From JAOAJC01 sp964481185 (GTDB lineage Archaea; Nanobdellota; Nanobdellia; Pacearchaeales; GW2011-AR1): DNA of 56,305 bases. The DNA lies in assembly GCA_964481185.1 (NCBI GenBank), contig CAYZSY010000001.1:1-56305 (forward strand). Direction: 5' to 3'. A program made the position numbers and the translations under genes. Below the pieces are notes generated by a model. The model was not told the DNA's origin. It searched no databases and was given only the letters and a program-made list of their open reading frames with translations. Below are positions 9,035 through 16,542 of this stretch, in pieces (position 1 is the stretch's first letter; every line of letters begins with the position of its first letter).

Positions 9035-9085
9035 ATTTTGCTAAAAATTATCTGGTTTTTATAGATTTATATTGTGAAATATACA

Positions 9086-9411
9086 CTTAAAACTTTGAGC
9101 TTGATAAAAAAGAATAAAAATAAAGAAAAAATAATAAAAAATAGGTTAATTAGCAACAATCTGGGGAGTCTGTCTTCTTTTCTTCAGAAGCAGGAGCAGA
9201 ATTTTGTGCTTGTGCTGGAAGTTGTCTCTCAACTTTAGCAGTTTTTGCTTTTTTTGGTTTCTTTTCAGCCATGTTTACCTCCATATGTAAAACTCAATTT
9301 TTCTATCTATTTAAGGATTGAGCAAGGCTTTTAAACCTGTGATTGACCTTGTAAATGTGATAACAGTTCTTGAATTAACACGAACTTATTCTTTATGCTC
9401 AAAGTTTTAAG
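9086..9411. repeat. 15-bp perfect inverted repeat bounding a 40-codon gene
   Basis: CTTAAAACTTTGAGC at 9086-9100 is the exact reverse complement of GCTCAAAGTTTTAAG at 9397-9411. The two arms enclose 296 bp that hold one short gene (9150-9272) with its own TATA-like box and strong Shine-Dalgarno site. The arrangement resembles a miniature mobile cassette or two head-to-head regulatory sites. No clear target-site duplication is seen next to the arms. Confidence 0.6.
9150..9272 (-). CDS. Small Lys/Ala-rich protein ending in Cys-Cys (40 aa)
   Basis: ATG at 9272 follows a full GGAGGT Shine-Dalgarno site at 5-nt spacing, unusual for this mostly leaderless region. A TATA-like CTTAAATAG stands about 40-45 nt upstream of the ATG. 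The protein is MAEKKPKKAKTAKVER... followed by a Gln/Ala/Ser-rich part and the end DSPDCC. The basic N-terminus suggests nucleic-acid or membrane-surface contact. Two terminal cysteines could bind metal or be modified. It is too short for a motif call, and function is unknown. It lies inside a 15-bp inverted repeat. Confidence 0.65.
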   Translation of the reverse strand: MAEKKPKKAKTAKVERQLPAQAQNSAPASEEKKTDSPDCC

Positions 9412-9477
9412 AAATGATTAAATGTTTGTGCTTAATGGTTTAGTTAGTTTTAAAAAGCAGAATTTCCTTGTCGGCGC

Positions 9478-9570
9478 ATGTATCACTATAAACAAATTTT
9501 AGAGGATGTTGTACTCGGGTTTACTGGATTGTTTTATTTAGCTATGGGCTTCTTAGCAAAAGTATTTGAT
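9478..9570 (+). CDS. Possible 30-aa membrane peptide
   Basis: The short ORF MYHYKQILEDVVLGFTGLFY... ends LSKSI. It has one amphipathic/hydrophobic stretch and no ribosome binding site or clear TATA box. It could be a chance ORF in the 200-nt spacer downstream of the inverted repeat; listed only because the rest of that spacer holds nothing else. Confidence 0.15.
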
Positions 9571-9648
9571 AATTGAAAATTTTGTCTAGAAACCTGTGTT
9601 TTTATTGTTTTTTAGGGCTCTCAATTGTTCTCTTAATGTATCTTGTGC

Positions 9649-9696
9649 GAATGTTTGCAACATTCTTCAATCTTCGGTTAGTAAACCTTCAGATTG
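9649..9696. repeat. Pair of short hairpins, second with recurring arms
   Basis: GAATGTT/AACATTC (9649-9665, loop of 3) is followed after 2 nt by CAATCT/AGATTG (9668-9696). The latter encloses a nested hairpin GGTT/AACC. The arms CTTCGGTT...AACCTTCAG (9672-9692) are identical to those at 49256-49278 although the loops differ. Non-coding here. Confidence 0.55.
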
Positions 9697-9724
9697 TGCG
9701 AAGTTTTGGGGAAAATTGGCGTTT

Positions 9725-9991
9725 TCAGCGATCTTTCAGCAATTTTGCTGTTGCGAAAATTAGGATTACACCTATAAAGGTTATTGTCAGAGCGGTGTAA
9801 ATTTCAGTTGTATAATGCTCTTTTTGGACATCTAAAAGTCTTGAAACCCAGTTCTGAAAAGAGTCAAAAATGGCATTTCTCCAGGCATAAGCGACGCTGA
9901 AGCCTATTGCTGCAACTATTGCAAGTCTTAATTGGCGTTTTAGCTCCTTTTTGAATGATTTGCTTGTCTTTAATATGTTCATTTTCTTCAA
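9725..9991 (-). CDS. DUF5654-like small membrane protein (88 aa)
   Basis: Two membrane segments are seen: about residues 22-42 (LRLAIVAAIGFSVAYAWRNA) and 64-84 (YTALTITFIGVILIFATAKL). A short amphipathic stretch separates them, and the N-terminus is basic. Length, order and the AYAWRNAI motif fit the DUF5654 family found in archaea, whose function is not known. The track start is TTG at 9991, which has GAGG five bases upstream; an ATG at 9982 is the alternative. A TATA-like ATATAAAAC near 10055 is flanked by two copies of a 12-bp repeat. Confidence 0.75.
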   Translation of the reverse strand: MKKMNILKTSKSFKKELKRQLRLAIVAAIGFSVAYAWRNAIFDSFQNWVSRLLDVQKEHYTTEIYTALTITFIGVILIFATAKLLKDR

Positions 9992-10024
9992 TTTTCCTCT
10001 GGTTTTTTAGCTTTTCTGTTTGTT

Positions 10025-10085
10025 ATTAAAGCGAACTCTTAATTCCCGATGTTTTATATGGGTGGTTTTAGGCATTAAAGCGAAC
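10025..10085 (-). promoter_or_regulatory. Direct repeats flanking a TATA-like box
   Basis: ATTAAAGCGAAC occurs at 10025-10036 and again at 10074-10085 (as GTTCGCTTTAAT on the minus strand). Between them, on the minus strand, is CATATAAAAC, a TATA-like box for the DUF5654-like gene. Two identical sites on both sides of a promoter suggest a regulator binding pair, but no regulator is identified. The rest of 9992-10164 is AT-rich spacer. Confidence 0.4.
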
Positions 10086-10164
10086 CTCACTTTTTTCACC
10101 CTTTTATGCTTAAAATTTTAGCTTTCGCTTGAAACTTTTAGCTGAAATTTGGTTGGTTTTGAAT

Positions 10165-10302
10165 TTATCTGGATGAAAGATCCAAAATTCCATTAATTAT
10201 GAGATATAAACCTATTATCCAAGCTAGAATTGCGGGGGCAGCGATTACAATTATGCCTGCTATGATTGCCAGGACTGGTCCGAGATTCTTTGTTTTTGCC
10301 AT
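10165..10302 (-). CDS. DUF3096-like small membrane protein (45 aa)
   Basis: The sequence starts MAKTKNLGPVLAIIAGIIVI, then AAPAILAWIIGLYLIINGIL with a DLSSR tail. This is two short hydrophobic helices with a central Pro, the pattern of DUF3096 proteins. A perfect AAAGGAGGTAAAA leader precedes the ATG, so translation should be efficient. It lies 15 nt downstream of a close relative (10318-10449) on the same strand, forming a tandem pair. Function of the family is unknown. Confidence 0.7.
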   Translation of the reverse strand: MAKTKNLGPVLAIIAGIIVIAAPAILAWIIGLYLIINGILDLSSR

Positions 10303-10317
10303 TTTTACCTCCTTTTA

Positions 10318-10449
10318 TTAAATGAGAAGTAAAATTCCATGGATTATCAAATATAATCCAACAGCCCAACGCAGAAGCTTTGGTACAAAAAGGATTAAAG
10401 CTCCTAAAACTATAGCCAAAACAGCTGAAATTGTTATGCTTGTTACCAT
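10318..10449 (-). CDS. DUF3096-like small membrane protein, tandem paralogue (43 aa)
   Basis: MVTSITISAVLAIVLGALIL, then FVPKLLRWAVGLYLIIHGIL and LLI. The motif GLYLII(N/H)GIL is shared with the next gene, as are the helix-Pro-helix pattern and length, so the two are tandem duplicates. No clear Shine-Dalgarno site is present for this first copy, whereas the second has a strong one. Expected to be a two-helix membrane hairpin. Confidence 0.6.
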   Translation of the reverse strand: MVTSITISAVLAIVLGALILFVPKLLRWAVGLYLIIHGILLLI

Positions 10450-10521
10450 ATTTAATTGTTTTTTTGTTTTTTCTCTTTTGAAACTTAAATTAAAAAGATT
10501 AAAATAAAAATAAATCTTGAT

Positions 10522-10698
10522 TTATCTCTTTCTTGCAGGTCTTGCTTGATAATTTCTCATCAATTTTGCAATACCTATAACCAAGAATGATAGGGCTATG
10601 AGCCATGTGGTTATTTGTGCACCGATATCGACGCCCAATAAAGGCAGTGTGTAAAGTACACCGATAAGGGTTACAAGCCATGCAGTCAATTTTGCCAT
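10522..10698 (-). CDS. Small two-helix membrane protein (58 aa)
   Basis: MAKLTAWLVTLIGVLYTLPL begins the first helix; a second helix (about residues 28-46, ITTWLIALSFLVIGIAKL) follows, and the tail MRNYQARPARKR is basic. AAAAGGAGGTAAATCGTA precedes the ATG, the same strong leader type as 9150-9272 and 10165-10302. A TATA-like CTATAAAAAC lies near 10765. Family not named with confidence. Confidence 0.65.
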   Translation of the reverse strand: MAKLTAWLVTLIGVLYTLPLLGVDIGAQITTWLIALSFLVIGIAKLMRNYQARPARKR

Positions 10699-10820
10699 TA
10701 CGATTTACCTCCTTTTGATTAAGTTTTTGTTAAAACCTTATGAGAAAGATAATGCTTTTGGGTTTTTATAGGTTTCTATGCCTTATTTTTTAAGTGTTTT
10801 TGGCGGTTTATGGGTGTTTG

Positions 10821-10928
10821 TTTGATGCCGAGCGTAATCAAAAGCTTGGGCAGCCTTGCTAGCTGCGTTCAAAACAAGGGCTCTCGATGGCGAGCGCGTT
10901 CGGCGCTTCGCGCCTCACAAACATTGTG
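10821..10928. repeat. Train of five consecutive short hairpins, GC-rich
   Basis: In 108 nt five perfect stems follow each other: TTTGAT/ATCAAA (10821-10842), GCAGC/GCTGC (10850-10866), CTCG/CGAG (10883-10894), GGCGC/GCGCC with loop TTC (10902-10914) and CACAA/TTGTG with loop ACA (10916-10928). Local GC is far above the surrounding AT-rich DNA. There is no convincing ORF on either strand. The design resembles the train at 39148-39320. It could be a structured RNA, an accretion of palindromic repeats or a recombination site. Confidence 0.55.
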
Positions 10929-11015
10929 GCTATCTTCTCTTGTTTGTGGGCTTTTTTCTTGTTTTAGCTCTTTTTTTTATCATATTAATGCTGTTTATAG
11001 GTGTTTATGGGTGTT

Positions 11016-11029
11016 TAAACAGCTGTTTA
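11016..11029. promoter_or_regulatory. Palindrome TAAACAGCTGTTTA upstream of a regulator gene
   Basis: This 14-bp perfect palindrome contains AAACAGCTGTTT. The 12-bp core recurs exactly at 11295-11306 and 11443-11454, and with one mismatch at 11406-11417, all within the downstream gene 11169-11795. It is a candidate operator for that gene's own winged-helix protein. The remaining spacer 10929-11168 is T-rich, with a TATA-like GTTTAAATAG at about 11139 before the leaderless ATG. Confidence 0.4.
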
Positions 11030-11168
11030 TTTTGCATTATTTGGTGTTCAAATTTATGTGTTGGATATCTGTTGGAGTTTTAAGTTTATGTGCTGGATTA
11101 TCTCAGTTCGGTTGTTTTTCCTTTTGTTTTTAAGAAAGGTTTAAATAGTTTAATTATATTATAATGTT

Positions 11169-11795
11169 ATGTTTGGATGGCTATTTGGGGATAGAACAAA
11201 GAGACTTGAAGAAGAAACAAAAAAAAGTTTTTCTAATATTAAAGATGACATGGACAAGGTAGGAATCTGGCTTAAACACCTTAAAGAAGAGGACAAACAG
11301 CTGTTTAAGATGGTTTCTGAGTTTAAACAGGATTTATCGACGATAAAGGAGGAGATTGGCGAGATTAGAGAGTCTATAGAACTGGCTGTTGAACAACGTG
11401 CAAACAAACAGCTGTTCAAAAAACTACATGTTTTGGGCAAACAAACAGCTGTTTATGGTGTTCAAGAAGCTGTTCAAACACCTGTTCAAACAGGCAATTT
11501 TTACGAAATTCTTAGAAATTTAAGCTCAAATGAGAGGGTTATTATTTTTGCGCTTTTGAACAGCGAAAATGGGATGAAATTGAGCTATGAAGACCTTGCA
11601 ATGCTTCTTGGAAAGGAGAAAGCTACAGTAAGAGGACAAATAAATGCGATAAAACAGAAAAGCGAGGGCTTAATAGAGGAAATAATAGAGAAAAATGGGA
11701 AAAAGAGAGTTTTTGTGCCTGAAGAAATAAAAGAGAAACTAGTAAAATATGCAAAAGTGAGAGTTAGGGGGAACAAAAATGAACGAAAAAGATGA
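11169..11795 (+). CDS. Coiled-coil plus winged-helix regulator-like protein (208 aa)
   Basis: N-terminal half (about residues 8-85) is a long charged coiled coil (KRLEEETKKSFSNIKDDMDK and onward). A Gln/Val/Thr-rich linker (about 86-118) contains repeated VQT units. The C-terminal part (about 120-195) is a predicted winged helix-turn-helix with LSYEDLAMLLGKEKATVRGQ as the HTH core. Architecture matches the neighbouring protein 11995-12705. ATG 11169 is about 28 nt after a TATA-like GTTTAAATAG. Three copies of AAACAGCTGTTT-type palindromes lie inside the gene. Likely DNA binding; target unknown. Confidence 0.75.
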   Translation: MFGWLFGDRTKRLEEETKKSFSNIKDDMDKVGIWLKHLKEEDKQLFKMVSEFKQDLSTIKEEIGEIRESIELAVEQRANKQLFKKLHVLGKQTAVYGVQEAVQTPVQTGNFYEILRNLSSNERVIIFALLNSENGMKLSYEDLAMLLGKEKATVRGQINAIKQKSEGLIEEIIEKNGKKRVFVPEEIKEKLVKYAKVRVRGNKNERKR

Positions 11796-11916
11796 GAAAG
11801 AGATGGTAAAATTTAAGCGAACTGAGATTGGAAAATGGGTAGAAGAGGGAGAAATGAGAGGTATAGTATTAAACGAACTAATTGGAGATAAATTAAAGTG
11901 TGGAAGAGGGAGGTGA
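11779..11916 (+). CDS. Small charged protein overlapping the regulator gene (45 aa)
   Basis: ATG at 11779 lies inside the last codons of the preceding gene (17-nt overlap, different frame), with GGGGG eight bases upstream as possible ribosome binding site. The peptide starts MNEKDEKEMVKFKRTEIGKW and is rich in Glu, Lys and Arg. The overlap suggests translational coupling with the regulator. No family recognised; it could be a small partner or a chance ORF. Confidence 0.4.
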   Translation: MNEKDEKEMVKFKRTEIGKWVEEGEMRGIVLNELIGDKLKCGRGR

Positions 11917-11994
11917 AAGAAAAAATTAAACAGAAAAGTAGAGAAGAAAAATAGATTTGAGAGAGTAATAAAATTAATCGGTGTGACGAAGATC

Positions 11995-12705
11995 TTAAAG
12001 TTTCCTAAGATTCAAAATTGTCTGCAATGAGGCAATTTTCTTGAGATCTTGGGAGATTGAAAGGGCAACTTTCTTATTGTTCTCTTTAGATTTCAAAAGA
12101 GGAATGCCTTTTTTGATAATTTTGTGAACATAATCTCTGATTGAGCTTTCTGAAAGACCTAATTTCTGTGAAATAAGAGAATAATCGACGACAAAACCCT
12201 GCTCTTCAAATGTATAAATTGCAGAAAAAACAGCCATTTCCTGACTAGTTAGATGCTTAAAATTTGAACGGATCTCTTTTCTTATTGAATCTAGAGATTC
12301 CAGAACTTCAGAAACGCGCTGAATGTGATTAATTTGATCTGTTTTTAGCTGATTTTTTGAATTTTCATAAGTTTCTTCTGAGTGAAAGGTGTAAAAATCA
12401 ATGTTTTTGTCTGTTTGTTGGTTTGCCTGCCTGTCTGCCTGTCTGTTTGTTGGAACCCCACCATTTCCTGTAGAGATTGTTAGATCTTGGGGTTTTAAGC
12501 TCTTTAAAGGCAAATTATCTGTTGGAGCGTGCTGAAATGCTGGATTTATCTGTTGGATTGTTTGGTTTGTTGAGTTATTTGTTGGATTGTTTAGATTTAG
12601 AGTTCGTTTAATTTCTTCTAGTTGTTGAGTTAAATTTGTTATTTGCTCTTGGAGAGCAATAATGTCTTGTTTTATCCTTAAAAATGCTTCTTTTAGTTGG
12701 TCCAT
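11995..12705 (-). CDS. Coiled-coil plus winged-helix DNA-binding protein (236 aa)
   Basis: Residues 1-37 form a leucine-heptad coiled coil (FLRIKQDIIALQEQITNLTQ). A long low-complexity Asn/Thr/Gln-rich linker (about 38-115) follows. The C-terminal 80 residues are a winged helix with LISQKLGLSESSIRDYVHKI as the HTH, preceded by HLTSQEMAVFSAIYTFEEQG. It is the second gene of an operon with 12711-13031 (5 nt apart). The linker DNA contains many TTGTTGGA-like repeats that reflect its Asn/Gln/Thr codons. Probably a transcription regulator; ligand and sites unknown. Confidence 0.75.
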   Translation of the reverse strand: MDQLKEAFLRIKQDIIALQEQITNLTQQLEEIKRTLNLNNPTNNSTNQTIQQINPAFQHAPTDNLPLKSLKPQDLTISTGNGGVPTNRQADRQANQQTDKNIDFYTFHSEETYENSKNQLKTDQINHIQRVSEVLESLDSIRKEIRSNFKHLTSQEMAVFSAIYTFEEQGFVVDYSLISQKLGLSESSIRDYVHKIIKKGIPLLKSKENNKKVALSISQDLKKIASLQTILNLRKL

Positions 12706-12710
12706 TGTGA

Positions 12711-13031
12711 TTAAATATCTGATAAAGTGCTTGAATTTAAGTTTTGTTGTGATTGATAAGTATTTTGATGTTTCTTATATATATCAAATGCTTGGTTTGA
12801 GAGTCTCCAACGCTGTCTTTTTATGTATTCAATGCCGTTTTTGTTCTTATTAATCTGAACTACGAGTTTCTTTTTTTCTAATTCTGACAAAAGAGATTTT
12901 GTAAACTCCTCGTCTCGAGCAGTTTCCTTAGCTATTGCATTTGTAAAAGAAGAAGAAGGAGATATTGCAAACAGGTGATGTAATATCTGCTCTGCAATTT
13001 TGTCTTTTTTCTCTTTTGATAGTTTTGGCAT
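12711..13031 (-). CDS. Small winged-helix-like protein (106 aa)
   Basis: Residues about 5-55 look like a helical HTH domain (KKDKIAEQILHHLFAISPSS ... NAIAKETARDEEFTKSLLSE), followed by a beta-wing-like part (KKKLVVQINKNKNG) and RQRWRLSNQAFDIY. The upstream TTG extension is less likely: a TATA-like TTTATATAAG about 27 nt before ATG 13031 fits leaderless initiation there. It is first in an operon with the coiled-coil regulator, so both may act in one regulatory complex. Confidence 0.65.
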   Translation of the reverse strand: MPKLSKEKKDKIAEQILHHLFAISPSSSFTNAIAKETARDEEFTKSLLSELEKKKLVVQINKNKNGIEYIKRQRWRLSNQAFDIYKKHQNTYQSQQNLNSSTLSDI

Positions 13032-13140
13032 GTGGAACAAAACCGAATAACTTATATAAATCTATTTATATTTGAATAGATAAGATTAAATGTTATGTAA
13101 ATAGAAATGATTATATCTTTTTTGTAAGTAACAAAACAAT

Positions 13141-15795
13141 ATGGATGAAAATATCGGCAAAATTGAATACAATAAGAACAAAGTTCTCGAGCATTTCAAC
13201 TCAGGAGAATTGAAATATATTGAACCCAATAAGAAGGAAGAAGTAGCTGAAACTCTATGCCCGATTGTGAAAGAATGGTTCTTTTCAAAGTTCAAAGATT
13301 TCAGCCTTACCCAGCTTTATGGTGTTAAGAACATACGCGATAGAAAGAATATACTTGTCTGCGCTCCTACTGGCGGAACAAAGACATTGACTGCATTTCT
13401 GAGCATTATTAATTATTTAGTGGAGCTGGCATTAAAAAGTGAATTAGAAGACAAAGTTTATGCTGTTTATATAAGCCCTCTTAGAGCATTATCTTCGGAT
13501 GTACATATAAATTTGAAAAGACCTTTGGAAGAAATTAAAGAATTGGCAGAAAAGAAAGGATTAAAATTGCAAAATATTAGAGTAAACTTGAGGACTGGGG
13601 ACACTACTTCTGCTGAAAGACAAAAGATGCTAAAGAATTCTCCACATATTTTGGTTTGCACACCCGAAACATTAGCTATTGTTCTAACATCTCCTCGATT
13701 TGTAGAGAAGATGACGGCAGTTGAATATATGATTGTTGATGAGATACATGCTATGACAAATAAAAGAGGAGTTTATCTTAGTTTGACTCTTGAAAGGCTT
13801 TGTAATATAAGCATAATTGAGCCTGTCCGTATAGGGCTTTCAGCGACCATTGCCCCACTTGAAGAAATTGCCAAGTTTCTTGTTGGTGTTGGGAGAGAGT
13901 GCATCATTGCCAATGTAAAACTGCTTAAAAAAATAGAGATAGGGCTTGATTTTCCAGGAGAGAACATAATTGAGGCAGAAAATATAGAAAACCAGAGAAA
14001 GTTTTATCATCTTCTTGATGAGTTAGTAGGCCAGCACAAAACTACATTAATATTTACTAACACGCGGGCTGCCACAGAGAGAATCGTCCATTACCTTGAT
14101 CTTCACTTTCCTGGAAAGTATATTGGGCTTATTGGAGCACACCATAGCTCTATGAGCAAGGAGAAGAGATTTGAGATTGAAGACAGACTTAGAAAAGGAG
14201 AGCTAAAGGTTGTTGTTTCTTCAACTTCTCTTGAATTGGGAATAGATATAGGAAGTATAGACCTTGTTGTAATGCTTCGTTCTCCAAAGTCTGTTTCAAG
14301 GGCATTACAGAGAATAGGAAGAGCGGGGCATAAACTGCATGAAAATCCAAAGGGACAGTTTATTGTTCTTGATAGAGACGATTTGATTGAGTGTGGGGTG
14401 TTAATGAAAGAGATGGTGGAAGGAAGAGTGGATTTAGCTGCAATTCCAAGAAATTGCCTTGATGTATTGTCTCAGCAGATATTTGGGATGGCAATAACCA
14501 GAATTTGGGGAGTGGATGAAATGTTAAAGACAATAAGGAGGGCTTATCCTTATGAAAATCTTACAAAAGAAGACTTTTTGTCTGTTGTAAGCTATCTTGC
14601 AGGAGATTATGCATTAGAACATAGAAATGTTTATGCAAAAATATGGTATGACCCTGAGAAAAAGCAGATTGGAAAGAGAGGAAAGCTTGCAAGAGTGATT
14701 TATATGACTAATTTGGGGACTATTCCAAGTGAAGAGGGAGTAACAGTTACTATTGGAGCTGGAGAGAAGAGGGGAAGTGTTGTTGGAAGAATTGATGAAT
14801 CTTTCTTAGAGAAGATTAAAAGAGGAGATATATTTGTTCTTGGAGGACAAAAATATCAATTTCTCTATTCCAAAGGAATGAAAGCGTTTGTTATGGGGGG
14901 AATCACAAAAAATCCTACCATTCCCTCTTGGTTTTCAGAGATGCTGCCCTTGAACTTTGAACTTGCAAGAGGAATCGGAAGATTTAGAAGGCTTGTCAAG
15001 GAAAAACTTGGAGACAAGGACAAATGCATTTCATTTATACAAGAATTTATTTATTGCAAAGAATATATTGCTGAAGAAGTTTATAATTATCTAAAACAAC
15101 AGCAGGATTTTTCTGAAGTTCCTGATGACAAAACAATAGTTGTTGAAAAATTCAAGGAAGAAAAAGAGTATTTGCTATTTCATACATTATATGGCCGCCG
15201 AGTTAACGATGCATTGGCAAGAGCTTTCGCATTTGCAGCAGCAAGATTAAAGCAAAGAGATATTGAGATGGGGATAAATGACAATGGGTTCTTTATTGCA
15301 GGAGAGAGCTTGGATGAGAATAAGATTATTTCTTGGGTAATGGAAAAAAGAGAAGATTTGAGAGAAATATTAAAAGAGGCTCTTGAAAAAACAGAGATTT
15401 TAAGAAGAAGATTCAGACATTGCGCTGCGCGCTCGCTTATGATTCTGCGATCTTACAAGGGAAGAGAGAAGAGTGTAGGAAAACAGCAAGTTCACTCTGA
15501 ACTCTTATTTTCTGCTGTAAAAAAGATAAGCGAAGATTTTCCAATTCTTAGGGAGGCAAGAAGAGAGGTTCTTGAAGATTTGATGTCTGTTGAAGATGCG
15601 GAGAAAGTGCTTCAATGGATTGAATCTGGAGAAGTTAAAATAAAGAAAGTTCAGACTCCGCTTGTCTCCCCATTTGGGCTCAATTTAATGCTACAAGGGA
15701 GAAGCGATCTAATTAAAATAGAAGAGAGAGCGAGCTTCTTGAAGAGAATGCATGAGCTTCATATGAAGATAATTGCTGGGAAGCAAAAGAATTAA
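13141..15795 (+). CDS. lhr: Lhr-type SF2 DNA/RNA helicase (884 aa)
   Basis: ATP-dependent large helicase-related protein. RecA1 has motif I APTGGTKT (75-82), Ia YISPLRAL, Ib TPETL, II DEIH and III GLSATIAPLE. RecA2 has IV TLIFTNTR, V VVSSTSLELGIDIG and VI QRIGRAGHKL. The remaining 450 residues match the Lhr winged-helix and C-terminal core domains in length and order. Motif I is odd: the glycine before the catalytic lysine is Thr (usual TGSGKT). Lhr proteins translocate 3'-5' and act in repair or RNA metabolism. The next gene is a phosphoesterase of the COG1407 type that is often paired with Lhr in prokaryotes. Confidence 0.93.
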   Translation: MDENIGKIEYNKNKVLEHFNSGELKYIEPNKKEEVAETLCPIVKEWFFSKFKDFSLTQLYGVKNIRDRKNILVCAPTGGTKTLTAFLSIINYLVELALKSELEDKVYAVYISPLRALSSDVHINLKRPLEEIKELAEKKGLKLQNIRVNLRTGDTTSAERQKMLKNSPHILVCTPETLAIVLTSPRFVEKMTAVEYMIVDEIHAMTNKRGVYLSLTLERLCNISIIEPVRIGLSATIAPLEEIAKFLVGVGRECIIANVKLLKKIEIGLDFPGENIIEAENIENQRKFYHLLDELVGQHKTTLIFTNTRAATERIVHYLDLHFPGKYIGLIGAHHSSMSKEKRFEIEDRLRKGELKVVVSSTSLELGIDIGSIDLVVMLRSPKSVSRALQRIGRAGHKLHENPKGQFIVLDRDDLIECGVLMKEMVEGRVDLAAIPRNCLDVLSQQIFGMAITRIWGVDEMLKTIRRAYPYENLTKEDFLSVVSYLAGDYALEHRNVYAKIWYDPEKKQIGKRGKLARVIYMTNLGTIPSEEGVTVTIGAGEKRGSVVGRIDESFLEKIKRGDIFVLGGQKYQFLYSKGMKAFVMGGITKNPTIPSWFSEMLPLNFELARGIGRFRRLVKEKLGDKDKCISFIQEFIYCKEYIAEEVYNYLKQQQDFSEVPDDKTIVVEKFKEEKEYLLFHTLYGRRVNDALARAFAFAAARLKQRDIEMGINDNGFFIAGESLDENKIISWVMEKREDLREILKEALEKTEILRRRFRHCAARSLMILRSYKGREKSVGKQQVHSELLFSAVKKISEDFPILREARREVLEDLMSVEDAEKVLQWIESGEVKIKKVQTPLVSPFGLNLMLQGRSDLIKIEERASFLKRMHELHMKIIAGKQKN

Positions 15796-15819
15796 CTATC
15801 TGTTTTAATTATATTAAAT

Positions 15820-16542
15820 ATGAGAGAAGAGATTAAAATCAAATATGTGGGAAAATGCCTCTTAATTGAAAGTGGAAAGGAAAAAATTCTTGTAGTTGGA
15901 GACTTGCACCTTGGGTATGAAGAAGCTCTTAACCGCTCCGGGGTGCTTGTTTCAAGGCAGATGTTTGACGAGATAATATCGGACTTTAATGCTATATTTG
16001 GAGAGGTTGGAAAAGTTGACAAGATAATCTTGCTTGGAGATATAAAGCATGATTTTGGAGGAATTTCAAGACAAGAATGGGAAGATGTCAAAAATTTAGT
16101 AAATTATCTTAAACCATTTGCAAGAAAAATAATAACTCTTAGAGGGAATCATGATATAATCCTTGAACCGATTGTTGATAAAATTGGAATAAAACTCAAA
16201 GATTATTATATTTGGAGGGATTTTTTCTTTAGCCATGGAGATAGGGACTTTGAGGAGATATGGGATAAAAAGATTAAACATCTGATTGTTGGACATGGAC
16301 ATCCTGCGATTAAACTGCGAGAAGGAATTAAGGTTGAGAAATACAAGTGTTTTCTCTCTGGAAAGTTTAAAGGAAAGAATATTATAGTGATACCGAGTTT
16401 TATAGAATATTATGCTGGAAGCGACCCGCGAGGGGGGGAAGTATTTCTTGCATGGGATATTAATTTTAGAAATTTTGATGTTTTTGTTGTTGGAGAGAAT
16501 TTGGAAGTACTTGACTTTGGGAAGCTTAAAAGCTTGAAATAA
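15820..16542 (+). CDS. Lhr-associated metallophosphoesterase (240 aa)
   Basis: Calcineurin-like phosphoesterase of the COG1407 (PdeM-like) group. Metal-binding motifs appear in order: GDLHLG (about 30-35), GDIKHD (about 70-75), GNHD (about 109-112), SHGD (about 136-139) and GHGHP (about 155-159). It lies 24 nt downstream of lhr on the same strand, a pairing known from bacteria and archaea and thought to serve nucleic-acid repair. Substrate specificity cannot be read from the sequence. All metal ligands are present, in contrast to the PolD small subunit nearby. Confidence 0.9.
   Translation: MREEIKIKYVGKCLLIESGKEKILVVGDLHLGYEEALNRSGVLVSRQMFDEIISDFNAIFGEVGKVDKIILLGDIKHDFGGISRQEWEDVKNLVNYLKPFARKIITLRGNHDIILEPIVDKIGIKLKDYYIWRDFFFSHGDRDFEEIWDKKIKHLIVGHGHPAIKLREGIKVEKYKCFLSGKFKGKNIIVIPSFIEYYAGSDPRGGEVFLAWDINFRNFDVFVVGENLEVLDFGKLKSLK

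Noticed and set aside
9573..9800. 75-codon plus-strand frame
   Set aside because: It runs antisense into the DUF5654-like gene and covers the hairpin pair; no start signals.
10499..10681. 60-codon minus-strand frame
   Set aside because: Out-of-frame shadow of the 58-aa membrane protein, which has the strong Shine-Dalgarno site.
10810..11133. Open frame of 107 codons across the GC-rich spacer
   Set aside because: No ribosome site or TATA box at the right place, Cys/Phe/Leu-rich unnatural composition, and it crosses the hairpin train; better explained as non-coding.
12400..12660. TTGTTGGA-like repeats as a CRISPR or regulatory array
   Set aside because: Units are irregular and encode an Asn/Thr/Gln-rich linker; no spacers or cas genes. 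No CRISPR array was seen anywhere in the window.
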